Positions 16,492 to 25,383 of a DNA stretch of 64,000 nucleotides are shown in pieces. Numbering within the stretch: position 1 is the first letter of the stretch; every line of letters begins with the position of its first letter. The DNA is from Spirochaetota bacterium (GTDB lineage: Bacteria; Spirochaetota; UBA4802; UBA5550). Position numbers and translations under genes: made by a program. The stretch covers positions 96,483 through 160,482 of the forward strand of contig JALOTL010000015.1 of NCBI GenBank assembly GCA_025457915.1, given 5' to 3'. The notes below the pieces were generated by a model that saw only the letters and a list, made by a program, of their open reading frames with translations, was not told the origin of the DNA and did no database searches.

Positions 16492-17412
16492 TCACTGTTT
16501 TCTGTTTCTAAATTTCCACAGCATGAAAAAAACGGCCATGGAAAGAATCGCGAGGCTGAGTATTATCCAGAAGGCAAGGGGATGATCGGTGAGCGGGATC
16601 TTTACATTCATGGAAAATGCGCTTACCACGAAGGTCGGAACCATTATCGCGATGGTAATTATGTTAAGGGTCTTCATGAGCACGTTTAGATTGTTGCTTA
16701 CTATGGACACCCTCGCGTCCATCAGGCCGGCAAGAATGTTGGAATAGATCTCCGCCTGTTTGTAGCACTGGTTGTTTTCTATCAGGATATCCTCGACCAG
16801 CTCGGCGCATTCGGTGTTGAACCCGATTTTCTCTATATTGCTTTTAAGCCTTTCTATCACGTATGAATTCGCGTTTATCGCGTTCAGGTAATAAACCAGG
16901 CTTTTTTCCAGGGTAAAAAGATTGATCAGGTATCTGTTTTCCAGCGACCTGTTGATTTTCTGTTCAAGCGATTCCGATATCATGTTGATGGCCTTCAGGT
17001 GCTCCAGGTAATGGAATATTATCCGGTACAGGGCCTTTAAAAACACGTCATGCGGCGACTGGACGGCATTAAACACCTTGCCGTCGAAAAGCGATATGTC
17101 GTCGGGAAGAACTATCACCAGCCTTTCCCTGAAAAGGAAAAAACCTATGGAATTCACCTTGAAAAGGTACTCGTCTTCGCTCGAATAGTTCTTGGGCTTT
17201 TTAAAGATCACAGCCAGGTGTTCCGGTTCAAACTCTATCCTGGAGAGCTCGTCAGGGTCAAGGGCGGAATTAAGGGTGTGCTCATCGAGCAGGAGATCGT
17301 TCACAAGGTATTTCTTTTCGGCATCATCCGGGTTTACATATACCTGGATTTCACCCGGGTCCCCGTCCGATGGTTCGATCCTGCCGCTGATTATTTTGAA
17401 TAGTTTTTTCAT
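16492..17412 (-). CDS. CorA-like divalent cation transporter, variant GMN motif
   Basis: 306 residues: cytoplasmic alpha/beta domain and long stalk helix (residues 1-240), then two C-terminal membrane helices. The selectivity signature GMN after TM1 is replaced by SMN (VVSAFSMNVKIPL), and the following loop lacks the acidic MPEL. CorA pentamers carry Mg2+ or other divalent ions across the inner membrane; altered GMN members may differ in ion choice or activity. The protein ends in a basic tail KFRNRKQ as usual. It is alone in its unit. Confidence 0.8.
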   Translation of the reverse strand: MKKLFKIISGRIEPSDGDPGEIQVYVNPDDAEKKYLVNDLLLDEHTLNSALDPDELSRIEFEPEHLAVIFKKPKNYSSEDEYLFKVNSIGFFLFRERLVIVLPDDISLFDGKVFNAVQSPHDVFLKALYRIIFHYLEHLKAINMISESLEQKINRSLENRYLINLFTLEKSLVYYLNAINANSYVIERLKSNIEKIGFNTECAELVEDILIENNQCYKQAEIYSNILAGLMDARVSIVSNNLNVLMKTLNIITIAIMVPTFVVSAFSMNVKIPLTDHPLAFWIILSLAILSMAVFFMLWKFRNRKQ

Positions 17413-17504
17413 CGGTTAACCTGCCGGTCCCCGCAGGGACAGATGAATGATTTTAACATACCCGCTTTTGTCCACAAAAATTTACCCGGTTGAAAATCCA
17501 TGTC

Positions 17505-17547
17505 CTGAAAAAAAAGAAGCAATTCCCGATAAGGGAATTGCTTCTTT
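17505..17547 (-). terminator. Strong intrinsic terminator of the acyl-CoA synthetase gene
   Basis: A perfect 15-bp stem AAAGAAGCAATTCCC / GGGAATTGCTTCTTT with loop GATAA, followed on the minus strand by eight T. It lies about 20 bp after the stop codon. Confidence 0.92.
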
Positions 17548-17567
17548 GCAATAGGCTTTTTTTCTGT

Positions 17568-19385
17568 CTATTCGGCATCCGCGGGGTACATCGCCTCTAT
17601 CTCTTTCTCGTACTTCGCCTCGATAATCCTTCTCTTTACCTTCTGCGTCGGGGTAAGTTCTCCCGTATCCTGGGTCCACTCTGCATCAAGAAGGGTGAAC
17701 TTCCTGACCTGCTCAACCCTGGAATACTGCTTCGTGTATTTCTGTATCTCGGCGTCGATAAGCTTGGAGACCGCATCATTCTTGATGATGTCTTTATTGG
17801 TCGCAAGCGTGATCCCCTGCCTCTTGGCCCACTTCTTCACTTCTTCGAAAGCAGGTATGACGAGGGCGGAGAGATATTTCCTCCTGTCCCCGATAATGGC
17901 GACCTGCTCTATGTAAGCCGATTCCTTGAGGCTGTTCTCTATGTTCTGCGGTGATATGTTCTTTCCGCCGGCTGTAACGATGATGTCTTTTATACGGCCG
18001 GTGATGGCGAGAAAACCGTCCTCGTCTATCCTGCCTATGTCGCCGGTCTTGAAGAAACCGTCTTTAGAAAAGACCTCTTTTGTCGCCTTGGGGTTTTTGT
18101 AATACCCCTTCATGACCTGCGGACCTTTGATGAGCACTTCGCCGTCATCGGCGATTTTCACGATGGTCTGCGGAATATACGGGCCGACCGTGCCGGGCTT
18201 GATGAAATCCGGCCTGTTATAGTTGGTGATCGGCGTGGTTTCCGTCAGTCCGAATCCCTCGCAGATCTTGAATCCCATTCCTATGAAGAATTCGCAGTCC
18301 GAAACGGCGAGCGGGCCGCCGCCTGAGATCGCATACCTGAGCTTGTCCATGCCGAGCGTGTCTTTCAGCTTGGAAAAAACAAGTTTGTCGGCCAGGTTAT
18401 ATCTGAACTTCAGGCCGCCGGTCCTTGGAAGATCGCGGCATGCATATGGAAGATTGTCCTTGGCCGCGTTCATGGCGAAGTTGAATATCTTTTTCTTGAG
18501 GCCCGGCGCATCCGCAACCTTGGACAGTATTCCGGCATGGACCTTTTCATAAATCCTGGGTACGCTGATGATGCAGGTCGGCCTTACCTCCTGAAAATTC
18601 TCCATCAGCTTGGAAACGTCCTCGGCAAAACAAACCTTGGCGCCGATCTCTATCGGAATGTAATAACCGGCCGTCCTTTCCAGCGAGTGCGAAAGGGGAA
18701 GAAATGACATGAATACATCTTCGCTTGAGAGGTATTTCCCTATGCCGCCGGCCAGCGCGTTTCTCGCGTTCGAGAGAAAGTTATTGTGCGTGAGCATTAC
18801 GCCCTTCGGATTTCCGGTCGTACCGGATGTGTAAAGTATAGAGGCAAGATCATCGGATTTAATGCTTTTCATCCTCTTGTCAAAGTTGGCCTTGACCTTG
18901 TATGACTCACCTTTCTTGTACGCCTCTTCCATGGTCAAAACGTTCGGCCTTTTCTTTTTCGGTTCGTCGAATATTATCAGGGTTTTGCACTTGGGGAGCT
19001 TGCCCTTGACGGAAAGGACCCTGTCGAGATGGGACTCCGTTCCGCAGAAGCAAAGCCTCGATTCCGAGTTATCAAGTATATATCTCGACTCCTCGGCGGA
19101 GTTGGTCGCGTAAATCGGCACGTTCACGGCTCCGATGGATTCGATCGCGAGGTCCGCGACCCACCATTCATACCTGTTCGGAGAAAAAAGGCCTATCTTG
19201 TCGCCCTTCTTCACGCCGATTGAAAGCATGTAGTAAGCAAGATTATGGACCATTTCATTCATGGTGTTCCATGAAATATCAACCCAGACCCCACCCTTCT
19301 TATAAGCGGCGATCGCCTTGCTGCCGTATTTCGCGGCCTGATTCTGGAACACATGAACCATAGATACTTCTTTGATTTTCGACAT
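17568..19385 (-). CDS. Long-chain acyl-CoA synthetase (AMP-forming)
   Basis: 605 residues. Activates fatty acids to acyl-CoA through an acyl-adenylate. Visible motifs: P-loop ILYTSGTTGNPKGVMLTH, GFGLTETTP, TGDIGRIDEDGFLAITGRIKD and the lysine-containing VTAGGKNISPQNIE. This is the FAA1/LACS-type form, common in spirochaetes and deltaproteobacteria. The second of two adjacent ATGs is chosen because AGGAGG lies five bases before it. A consensus promoter lies about 200 bp upstream with a palindrome behind it, suggesting regulation by a fatty-acid-responsive repressor. The gene ends with a strong terminator, so it is monocistronic. Confidence 0.93.
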   Translation of the reverse strand: MSKIKEVSMVHVFQNQAAKYGSKAIAAYKKGGVWVDISWNTMNEMVHNLAYYMLSIGVKKGDKIGLFSPNRYEWWVADLAIESIGAVNVPIYATNSAEESRYILDNSESRLCFCGTESHLDRVLSVKGKLPKCKTLIIFDEPKKKRPNVLTMEEAYKKGESYKVKANFDKRMKSIKSDDLASILYTSGTTGNPKGVMLTHNNFLSNARNALAGGIGKYLSSEDVFMSFLPLSHSLERTAGYYIPIEIGAKVCFAEDVSKLMENFQEVRPTCIISVPRIYEKVHAGILSKVADAPGLKKKIFNFAMNAAKDNLPYACRDLPRTGGLKFRYNLADKLVFSKLKDTLGMDKLRYAISGGGPLAVSDCEFFIGMGFKICEGFGLTETTPITNYNRPDFIKPGTVGPYIPQTIVKIADDGEVLIKGPQVMKGYYKNPKATKEVFSKDGFFKTGDIGRIDEDGFLAITGRIKDIIVTAGGKNISPQNIENSLKESAYIEQVAIIGDRRKYLSALVIPAFEEVKKWAKRQGITLATNKDIIKNDAVSKLIDAEIQKYTKQYSRVEQVRKFTLLDAEWTQDTGELTPTQKVKRRIIEAKYEKEIEAMYPADAE

Positions 19386-19589
19386 CATTTCCTCCTTGTA
19401 TTATATGTATGTATCATTTCAAAAATCCCTTTTGATAAAATAAAAAGCAACGGCATCAAATCCGGGCCTGCAAAAGGCACAAATTCAATCCCGCTCCTGC
19501 ATCACAGGGATTTATGGTATACAAAAAATTATACGCCATGAGCGTACAAAAATGAATACTGTATATGAAAATGTATATATTAGACACTC

Positions 19590-19617
19590 ATTATACCTTC
19601 GCTCACTTTGTTGTCAA
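19590..19617 (-). promoter_or_regulatory. Consensus sigma70 promoter of the acyl-CoA synthetase gene
   Basis: Perfect TTGACA and perfect TATAAT with a 16-bp spacer on the minus strand. Predicted start about 200 bases before the ATG, leaving a long leader that contains a TACGC/GCGTA inverted repeat and TGTATAT direct repeats. Confidence 0.8.
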
Positions 19618-19668
19618 CATATTAATAATTTAAAAAATTCCGGCCGGAATAAAATTCTCGGGAGCCGT

Positions 19669-19686
19669 TATGAATGATCATTCATA
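19669..19686. promoter_or_regulatory. Perfect 18-bp palindrome upstream of the acyl-CoA synthetase promoter
   Basis: TATGAATGATCATTCATA, centred about 60 bp upstream of the -35 box. It resembles the TGAATGA...TCATTCA sites of TetR-type FadR regulators of fatty-acid genes, though two to four bases shorter in the middle. Identification of the regulator is inference. Confidence 0.6.
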
Positions 19687-19732
19687 CCACCTGTTGTTAA
19701 TTTTAACCGTTTTTTTTTAAACATCATACGAC

Positions 19733-19809
19733 ATAAGGGAACCCCTAATAATAAAATCAGGATGTTGCCTTGTGGGCACTTTCAATGTTTAAATTAGGGC
19801 GGTCACAAA
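19733..19809. repeat. Dispersed intergenic repeat, copy B
   Basis: Shares ATAAGGGAACCYCTRATAAT, the AAATCAGGATGTT block and the GGGCGGTCACAAA end with copy A near 9.2 kb. It contains 13 extra bases before AAATTAGGGCGG. It is followed directly by a run of inverted repeats. Confidence 0.6.
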
Positions 19810-19912
19810 AACCAGTTTTTTCAATACTTGCGCCCTATGGTAGGCACAAAAACGGTAGTTTTTGTGATCACCCATTAGATTTTTTCAGCGGTTTTACAAT
19901 GAGAAATCTAAT
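19797..19912. repeat. Nested inverted repeats next to repeat copy B
   Basis: GGGCGGTCACAAAAACCA is mirrored by TAGTTTTTGTGATCACCC about 50 bp on, and ATTAGATTTTT by AGAAATCTAAT. The block is non-coding and looks like a folded mobile-repeat remnant. The rest of the gap to 20044 shows no gene. Confidence 0.5.
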
Positions 19913-20036
19913 TTATAGAAGTGACCATAATTATTTTGATGGTCCCGGGATTGACGAAAATAATAATCGGGGGCACGGGTGGCATTTGCCATTCATGTCT
20001 CATCCATCCGGCGGATCATGATCCACAGGGCCCCCG

Positions 20037-20073
20037 GCAAAAAAATATGCCGCGCATATTTTGCGCGGCATAT
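20037..20073 (-). terminator. Intrinsic terminator of the alpha/beta hydrolase gene
   Basis: A perfect 12-bp stem ATATGCCGCGCA / TGCGCGGCATAT with a five-base loop, followed on the minus strand by a run of T. Confidence 0.9.
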
Positions 20074-20123
20074 CCGGGTAATCGATTCAGCTGTGGTTTG
20101 AAAAATAATCAATTAAAAACTAT

Positions 20124-21029
20124 CTATAATTTGCAGACATTGTTCATCCAGTCCCAGATCTTCTTGAACAGCTCGTTCCTGTTCACCTCGTTGAAATTTT
20201 CGTGATAGTTGTCTTCATACTTCTTCAGGGTAAGCAGATTTGCCGGAATTTTCCTCATCGCTTCTTCGCTGATCGCTGGATCTGCAAGATGATCCTGGCC
20301 CGCTATCACGGTGAAAACCGGAAATTTTTCCCACCTGGAAATATTGTTGAGGACCCATTCCTGGGTTTTCATGGATTCAACGCCAAGTTTTGCGGAAACA
20401 GTCGTTCCTCGCAGTCCGAGCTTTTCATCCTCATAATGCCTGGCGGTTATTTTTTCATCGTGCGTCAGTTTGTCCGTCACTGCCGGCGGCGCAACCTCGA
20501 ACATCGGCTTGATCTTTGCGAGGAACTTCGATATAAAAATGACCACCGGGGAAATGGCCACCTTGTTTTTAAGCCAGGGAGAAGATACGACAAATCCGGC
20601 TATGTCCGTTCCCTTTGCCCTGTTGAGACCGTACTTGAGAGCAATAAGTCCGCCGTTGGAATGGGATATTATGAATATCGGGACCTTCGGGTTTTTTCCC
20701 CTTACCCATTCATAGAACTTGTTTATGTCATTTTCATATTCATCATACGAATTGATGTGGAAAAACACCTTGCCGCCCTCGTTTAACTGGGCATATGTTC
20801 CGTGCCATCTCAAATCAAGGGCATATGTAGCCACGCTCTTCTCCTTGAAATACAGGGCCGGGGTGACCCAGTCGCCGGCAAGGGCCATGCCGCCGTGTAT
20901 GGCTATAAAAATGGCCTGAGGTTTTTTTTCCGGAAGCCAGATATGGGCCATCAATTTGGTTTTTTCATCCGCCTGAAATATTTCGCATTTTGTCTGTGAA
21001 AATCTCGTGGTAGCGTCTTTTTTATCCAT
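20124..21029 (-). CDS. Alpha/beta hydrolase (lysophospholipase/monoglyceride lipase-like)
   Basis: 301 residues of the serine aminopeptidase S33 / Hydrolase_4 type. The oxyanion region IAIHGGMALAGDW, nucleophile elbow ISHSNGGLIALKYG (Ser replaces the first Gly of GxSxG), catalytic Asp in IAGQDHLAD and His in NYHENFNE are in the expected order. YALDLRWHGTYA is the usual DxRGxG region. No signal peptide, so cytoplasmic. Such enzymes cleave lysolipids or monoacylglycerols; the substrate is not shown. It ends with a strong terminator. Confidence 0.85.
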   Translation of the reverse strand: MDKKDATTRFSQTKCEIFQADEKTKLMAHIWLPEKKPQAIFIAIHGGMALAGDWVTPALYFKEKSVATYALDLRWHGTYAQLNEGGKVFFHINSYDEYENDINKFYEWVRGKNPKVPIFIISHSNGGLIALKYGLNRAKGTDIAGFVVSSPWLKNKVAISPVVIFISKFLAKIKPMFEVAPPAVTDKLTHDEKITARHYEDEKLGLRGTTVSAKLGVESMKTQEWVLNNISRWEKFPVFTVIAGQDHLADPAISEEAMRKIPANLLTLKKYEDNYHENFNEVNRNELFKKIWDWMNNVCKL

Positions 21030-21233
21030 AAGTTAGGATCTCCTGAAATCTTTATTTAATTGGAATGATAAATTGGAATTTTCATATAACATCATCGAAT
21101 ACGTTTTGTCTCGTCAAATTTAATTTGAATTTTTTTTGTCTAAATTATCGACAGGGGTAAAAAAATCCGCTTTCAACCACCAGGATAATGCGGATCCTGA
21201 AGAGTCACTGCATGGATAGAATAACTGAACAAT

Positions 21234-21401
21234 TCAACTGATTCTTTCCAGTAGCACTTCAAGCTGCTTTTCTCTTTCCTTCAGGAACTCCTTGTACTCG
21301 CGATGACTCGCATGATTTATTTCAATTTCCGTCTCTTTTAGTTCTTTTGATAAAAGGGTCTTCACGAGATACGCTTCCTCATTGTTCATTTCCAGCTTCA
21401 T
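21234..21401 (-). CDS. 55-residue charged helical protein
   Basis: A short gene with GGAGG five bases before ATG. It starts MKLEMNNEEAYLVKTLL and ends KQLEVLLERIS; the whole chain alternates Lys/Glu with Leu/Ile as in a helical hairpin. Small proteins of this pattern (EEA..L...L...L..EI......R..LK.RE..L..LL..L) are common and uncharacterised in many bacteria. Good start site and codon pattern support it. Function unknown. Confidence 0.75.
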   Translation of the reverse strand: MKLEMNNEEAYLVKTLLSKELKETEIEINHASHREYKEFLKEREKQLEVLLERIS

Positions 21402-21632
21402 GTTATCCTCCAAATATTCATCAAGAGGTTAAAACTGATCATCATTGAAATGATCACAAGTACCCATTAATAAAATAAAAACAAAACCGATTGAAAACAA
21501 ACTTTTTCTTAAACGTTTAATATTAATAGCAGCCTGTAAAATTTTAAATTACTGCTTGAAACCGCTATTATTATACATAATAATCCGGATTTTTAAGCAA
21601 AACAGGATGCAAAATATAAATCAAGCATTTAT

Positions 21633-22070
21633 TCAGAGGAAAAATTTATCTAAAAAAAACAGGACTTTCATCAGAAGCGCTGATCTGTTGAAATCCATCG
21701 GCGGTCTGTCCGGGAAAAGTACTGCCATCCTGATTATCCATACGGTTATAAAAATAAAAAGGACGGAGTACCAGAATGCGTCGCTGGAGTAAAGGGTATT
21801 GAAGGGGCGCCGTTTTTTTAAAAGTATGATCCCAGCAAGTAAAAACACCAGAATAAACAGAGGGTGCCAGTAGAACGCACCCACAAAATCGAATTCGAAG
21901 AGACTGATCATCGCCCTTGTCAATCCGCATCCCGGACAGGGCAGCCCGACCAGCCCCTTCAGATAGCAGAACCTTCCGTCGCTCACGCAGTAGATGAATG
22001 CCTCGGATGCGGCAAGTATCCCTGCGAGTAAAGCGGCGTTACGCCATCTATTGCTGCTCCCAGATCTCAT
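21633..22070 (-). CDS. DUF2752 membrane protein
   Basis: 145 residues, four hydrophobic segments. The signature LPCPGCGLTRAMISLFEFDFVGAF-type region (CPxCGxTRA) followed by HP identifies DUF2752, a small membrane family of unknown function. Its start lies inside the end of the DUF4234 gene (23-bp overlap), so the two are translated together. Confidence 0.9.
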   Translation of the reverse strand: MRSGSSNRWRNAALLAGILAASEAFIYCVSDGRFCYLKGLVGLPCPGCGLTRAMISLFEFDFVGAFYWHPLFILVFLLAGIILLKKRRPFNTLYSSDAFWYSVLFIFITVWIIRMAVLFPDRPPMDFNRSALLMKVLFFLDKFFL

Positions 22071-22395
22071 TCATCTTGCTTTGCATAATCGCCATGTCTA
22101 CTATGAACAGGCCGAAAATGGCGACTATGAGATACAGCACCGTATCGTCTGAAGGCTGTTTGCCGGCCTTCTTCTGGGCGTCCATTATCAGCAGCCCGTA
22201 TTTATATGACCAGTAGATAAGATACGGAAAGCATATCATGCTCAGAATAAGGTCGGTCCCCGGATTGAGGTCCTCTCTTCCGAGATAATCCTTAATCTCC
22301 CTCGAAAACTTGTATATCCAGACAAGCGCGTAAATTCCGCAGGTTATTATCGAAAAAATAATAACGGCGGCCGGATTTCGGATTTCACCTTTCAT
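22048..22395 (-). CDS. DUF4234 membrane protein
   Basis: 115 residues with three hydrophobic segments. IIFSIITCGIYALVWIYKFSREI is the DUF4234 hallmark (iittCGIYglyWly). Function unknown; often paired with DUF2752 proteins in bacterial genomes, as here. A strong GGAGG site precedes the ATG. Confidence 0.9.
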   Translation of the reverse strand: MKGEIRNPAAVIIFSIITCGIYALVWIYKFSREIKDYLGREDLNPGTDLILSMICFPYLIYWSYKYGLLIMDAQKKAGKQPSDDTVLYLIVAIFGLFIVDMAIMQSKMNEIWEQQ

Positions 22396-22463
22396 GAACC
22401 CCTCCTTTTAAATTAAAGCAATTTATATCGGCGGTTCCCGGACCATCAATCCGGGCATTAAAA

Positions 22464-25040
22464 CTAAGAGATGCTCTTCAGATAGCTCTTCAATTCAGCG
22501 ACTGCTTCGCGTATCCTGCCGGCATCCGTCAGGGTCACTTCATTCTTCTTCGAGGAGTAATCTATCCTGACCATCCCATTCAGGGACAGGTACTCGACGG
22601 CGCTGCCGTAGTTGGGCATCGAAAGCGACTCGGCCAGATTTATCTCGCCGAGATGGAGCATCCTGATCCCGTTCTTCCTGATATCGCCCATCAGTTCCTT
22701 CCTGCCCGGTCTGCCCCTGGCTTCGGCCACAGTGGACAGCACGACCAGATATGATTCAAAGATGTCCTCCAGGAACTTGGCGAAAAAAGCCACCAGGTCC
22801 CTGTTGAGGACTTCAACCCTTGCCCCGTCTCTCCTGATCGCAGAGCACCTCTCCATATACCCGGTATATTTTTCAAATGTCCCGTCGACATCCTCATTTT
22901 CATCCGAATATATGTATTCGTTGGAAAAAAGCCCTTTAAGAAAAACGTATTCATCCTTGATCCTGTCCGTTTTTCTCTCCCTGTCGTCCAGTTTCATGAG
23001 GGCCAGGCAGATGAACGCCATGGGAAGCGCGTAATGTATGATGTTGTTCCTGTAAAAATTGATCCTCGACCTGTCCTCCTCGTTGAGGACGTAAACACCC
23101 TCGAGTAACCCTGAACCGTCCTTTGACGGATCGAACTTAATCTCTCCTATTATCCTGTCGTTTTTATAAGAATCTATCACGTTCGATATGGCCGATTCCA
23201 TATCATCATCGGTATCCATGGGTCGCGTGAAAGAGGCCCCGGTGAACTTGAAGTAGTCCCTCAGTACGATCATCCCGTTTTTAAGAATATCCCTGGAGAA
23301 TCCCCTGGACGAGGTATTCAGCAGGACGGATGACGCCATCGCGAATGGCGTAACCAGGGCCTTTTCGTTTACTTTTTTTACGACCAGCATCGCTATCTCA
23401 TTCATCAGTTCCGGGCCGTCGCCGATCGATTCCCTCAGCGTCGAAAAGCATATCGGGTCGCTGAATTCAAGGTATACCGAACCGTATTTTCTCTTTAAAA
23501 GGTTTTTACTTTTCACGAACTCGGCCGTGGATTCCTTCTTCTTCTCCTTGCCCTTGAGCTCCATGTGATAAGACGATTCCTCAAGTATCCTGTCGTAGTT
23601 GATGGATACCGGCACGAAGACCATGTCCTTGTTGTAACCCTCCTCGATGGCATCCATGAGGTATTTCAATATGCCCATCTTCGGAAGAGAGACCTTGCCG
23701 GTCCTCGTCCTTCCACCCTCGATGAAAAACTCGATGCTGTATCCCTCGTTTATCAGGGTCTTTATGTATTGCTTGAAAATGGCCGAATAAAGCGCAAGGC
23801 CCTTGAAGGACCTCCTCATGAAAAACGCCCCGCACCTCCTGAATATCTGTCCCATAGGAAAAAACGTAAGGTTTACCCCGGCCACAATGTGGGGCGGTAT
23901 GATCTTGTTCATGTAAAAGATGCTTGATACCAGGAGATAATCCATGTGGCTCTTGTGACAGGGCATTATGATGAGAGGCCCCTTCTGTGACGCCTCCCTG
24001 ACCTTTTTCAGATCTTCGATGTTGAAATGAATGGAATCGAAAATCTTCTTGAAGAGAATGTCCTGGACGGACCAGTTGAAGAACTTTATGAAAATTATGG
24101 AAAAATCAGCCGCGATTTCCCTGTAATACCGGTAGGCTTTCTTACGGAGCCTTTTTTCAGATTTGCCCTCTTCCACGCCCACCGATTCTATTACTTCAAT
24201 GATATTCCTGTGGTACAGGACCTTTTCCATCATTTCCTGCTGGGTCTTGATGACCGGACCGAGAATGGCCCTTTTTTCCCTGTTGTATATTTCCAGGAGC
24301 CTGTTCCTGAGGTTTCTGGCCATCTGCCTGGAGTCTTCGGAAGCCGAGTCCGCCATCTCCTGCTTCAAATTTATCGGCGGTGAAATCCTTATGAATGAAG
24401 GGGTAAGGCTTTTCAGGACCGCAAACGCGGCCGAAAGGAACCCGAGATCCCCGGTCGCCCTCATCGCAAGAAACGTCTTCGTCCTTTCGGGATTTGAATT
24501 CCAGAAGGTTATCTTGGGGTAAAGAAAAATCGGCTCATCGGTTTTTTTCTGTATCTCGATCAGGTCCTGGAGGATGTCGGTTTTGACCTCCATGTACCTG
24601 CTGAGAAAAAATTTCTTGGAAAGAAGCGATATTATCAGCGGGGTGTTTTCATCAAGCGCCGCTTTTATGCAGTCCAGGTCTGATACGGGAACGGACTTTC
24701 TTTTATGAAAAAAATCATATATCCCACGGTAGGTCCGCTTCAAAGTGCTCGATATGATCTGGAGCAGATAAGGCGTGAACTCGAGCGCCAGGACGGGGAC
24801 CAGCAGGCCGTGCCTCCTGAGAATGTTTATGAAAACAAGAAGCGACGTGGTGGACGACTGGTAGGAAACATAGACGCGCTTCCCCTTTCCGTCGCTTTCC
24901 TTGAGATTAAGAAGGCTTTCCTTATCGAGATCCAGGTTCCTGAAAAAAATACCGATGAACCTTTCAAAAAAAAGATTCGATCGTCTTTCGACAATAGAAT
25001 TGGTAATAAAAGAAGAATTAGTATATTTTATATCGATCAT
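22464..25040 (-). CDS. plsB: Glycerol-3-phosphate acyltransferase, PlsB-like
   Basis: 858 residues, the size of PlsB; makes lysophosphatidate from sn-glycerol 3-phosphate and acyl-CoA or acyl-ACP at the inner membrane. The four acyltransferase motifs are seen: PCHKSHMDYLLVS (HxxxxD, about residues 361-366), GAFFMRRSF, FFIEGGRTRTGK and FVPVSINYD. The N-terminal 300 residues are helical as in PlsB. The ATG at 25040 lies 13 bp after the stop of the STAS gene; a longer frame would overlap that gene. Cotranscription with a STAS protein is unusual. Confidence 0.9.
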   Translation of the reverse strand: MIDIKYTNSSFITNSIVERRSNLFFERFIGIFFRNLDLDKESLLNLKESDGKGKRVYVSYQSSTTSLLVFINILRRHGLLVPVLALEFTPYLLQIISSTLKRTYRGIYDFFHKRKSVPVSDLDCIKAALDENTPLIISLLSKKFFLSRYMEVKTDILQDLIEIQKKTDEPIFLYPKITFWNSNPERTKTFLAMRATGDLGFLSAAFAVLKSLTPSFIRISPPINLKQEMADSASEDSRQMARNLRNRLLEIYNREKRAILGPVIKTQQEMMEKVLYHRNIIEVIESVGVEEGKSEKRLRKKAYRYYREIAADFSIIFIKFFNWSVQDILFKKIFDSIHFNIEDLKKVREASQKGPLIIMPCHKSHMDYLLVSSIFYMNKIIPPHIVAGVNLTFFPMGQIFRRCGAFFMRRSFKGLALYSAIFKQYIKTLINEGYSIEFFIEGGRTRTGKVSLPKMGILKYLMDAIEEGYNKDMVFVPVSINYDRILEESSYHMELKGKEKKKESTAEFVKSKNLLKRKYGSVYLEFSDPICFSTLRESIGDGPELMNEIAMLVVKKVNEKALVTPFAMASSVLLNTSSRGFSRDILKNGMIVLRDYFKFTGASFTRPMDTDDDMESAISNVIDSYKNDRIIGEIKFDPSKDGSGLLEGVYVLNEEDRSRINFYRNNIIHYALPMAFICLALMKLDDRERKTDRIKDEYVFLKGLFSNEYIYSDENEDVDGTFEKYTGYMERCSAIRRDGARVEVLNRDLVAFFAKFLEDIFESYLVVLSTVAEARGRPGRKELMGDIRKNGIRMLHLGEINLAESLSMPNYGSAVEYLSLNGMVRIDYSSKKNEVTLTDAGRIREAVAELKSYLKSIS

Positions 25041-25053
25041 AGGATAACCCGAA

Positions 25054-25383
25054 TTACAGGGTGTCTTCGCTGGAAGCAATGTGGAAAAACTGATCCACCC
25101 CTACCATTGAAAGCAGGGATTCGACCCTCGCGGTGGGATTTATTAAAACAAGCTCTATACCCTCGTCAAACAGATGGTCCTTTACTTTAATAAGCTCACC
25201 CAGACCGGAACTGTTAAGGTATTCCTTCTTGGTCATGTCAAAGGCTATTCTATTGGACTTGCCTTCATTGATTTTTAAAATCTCTTTAATAAAAATCGAA
25301 ACGTCATCAATTGAAAGCTTACCATCATTTTCCGAGATGTCTATAATCAGCACGTTATTTACAAATTTATAGACAATGTCCAT
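25054..25383 (-). CDS. STAS-domain protein (anti-sigma antagonist-like)
   Basis: 109 residues forming one STAS domain: ..VNNVLIIDISE.., FDMTKKEYLNSSGLGELIKV (the phospho-site loop, NSSG in place of the common DSSG), VLINPTARVESLLSMVGVDQFF. Such proteins are switched by phosphorylation of the loop Ser by a RsbW-type kinase, one of which is encoded 620 bp away on the other strand. It heads a two-gene unit with plsB. Confidence 0.85.
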   Translation of the reverse strand: MDIVYKFVNNVLIIDISENDGKLSIDDVSIFIKEILKINEGKSNRIAFDMTKKEYLNSSGLGELIKVKDHLFDEGIELVLINPTARVESLLSMVGVDQFFHIASSEDTL

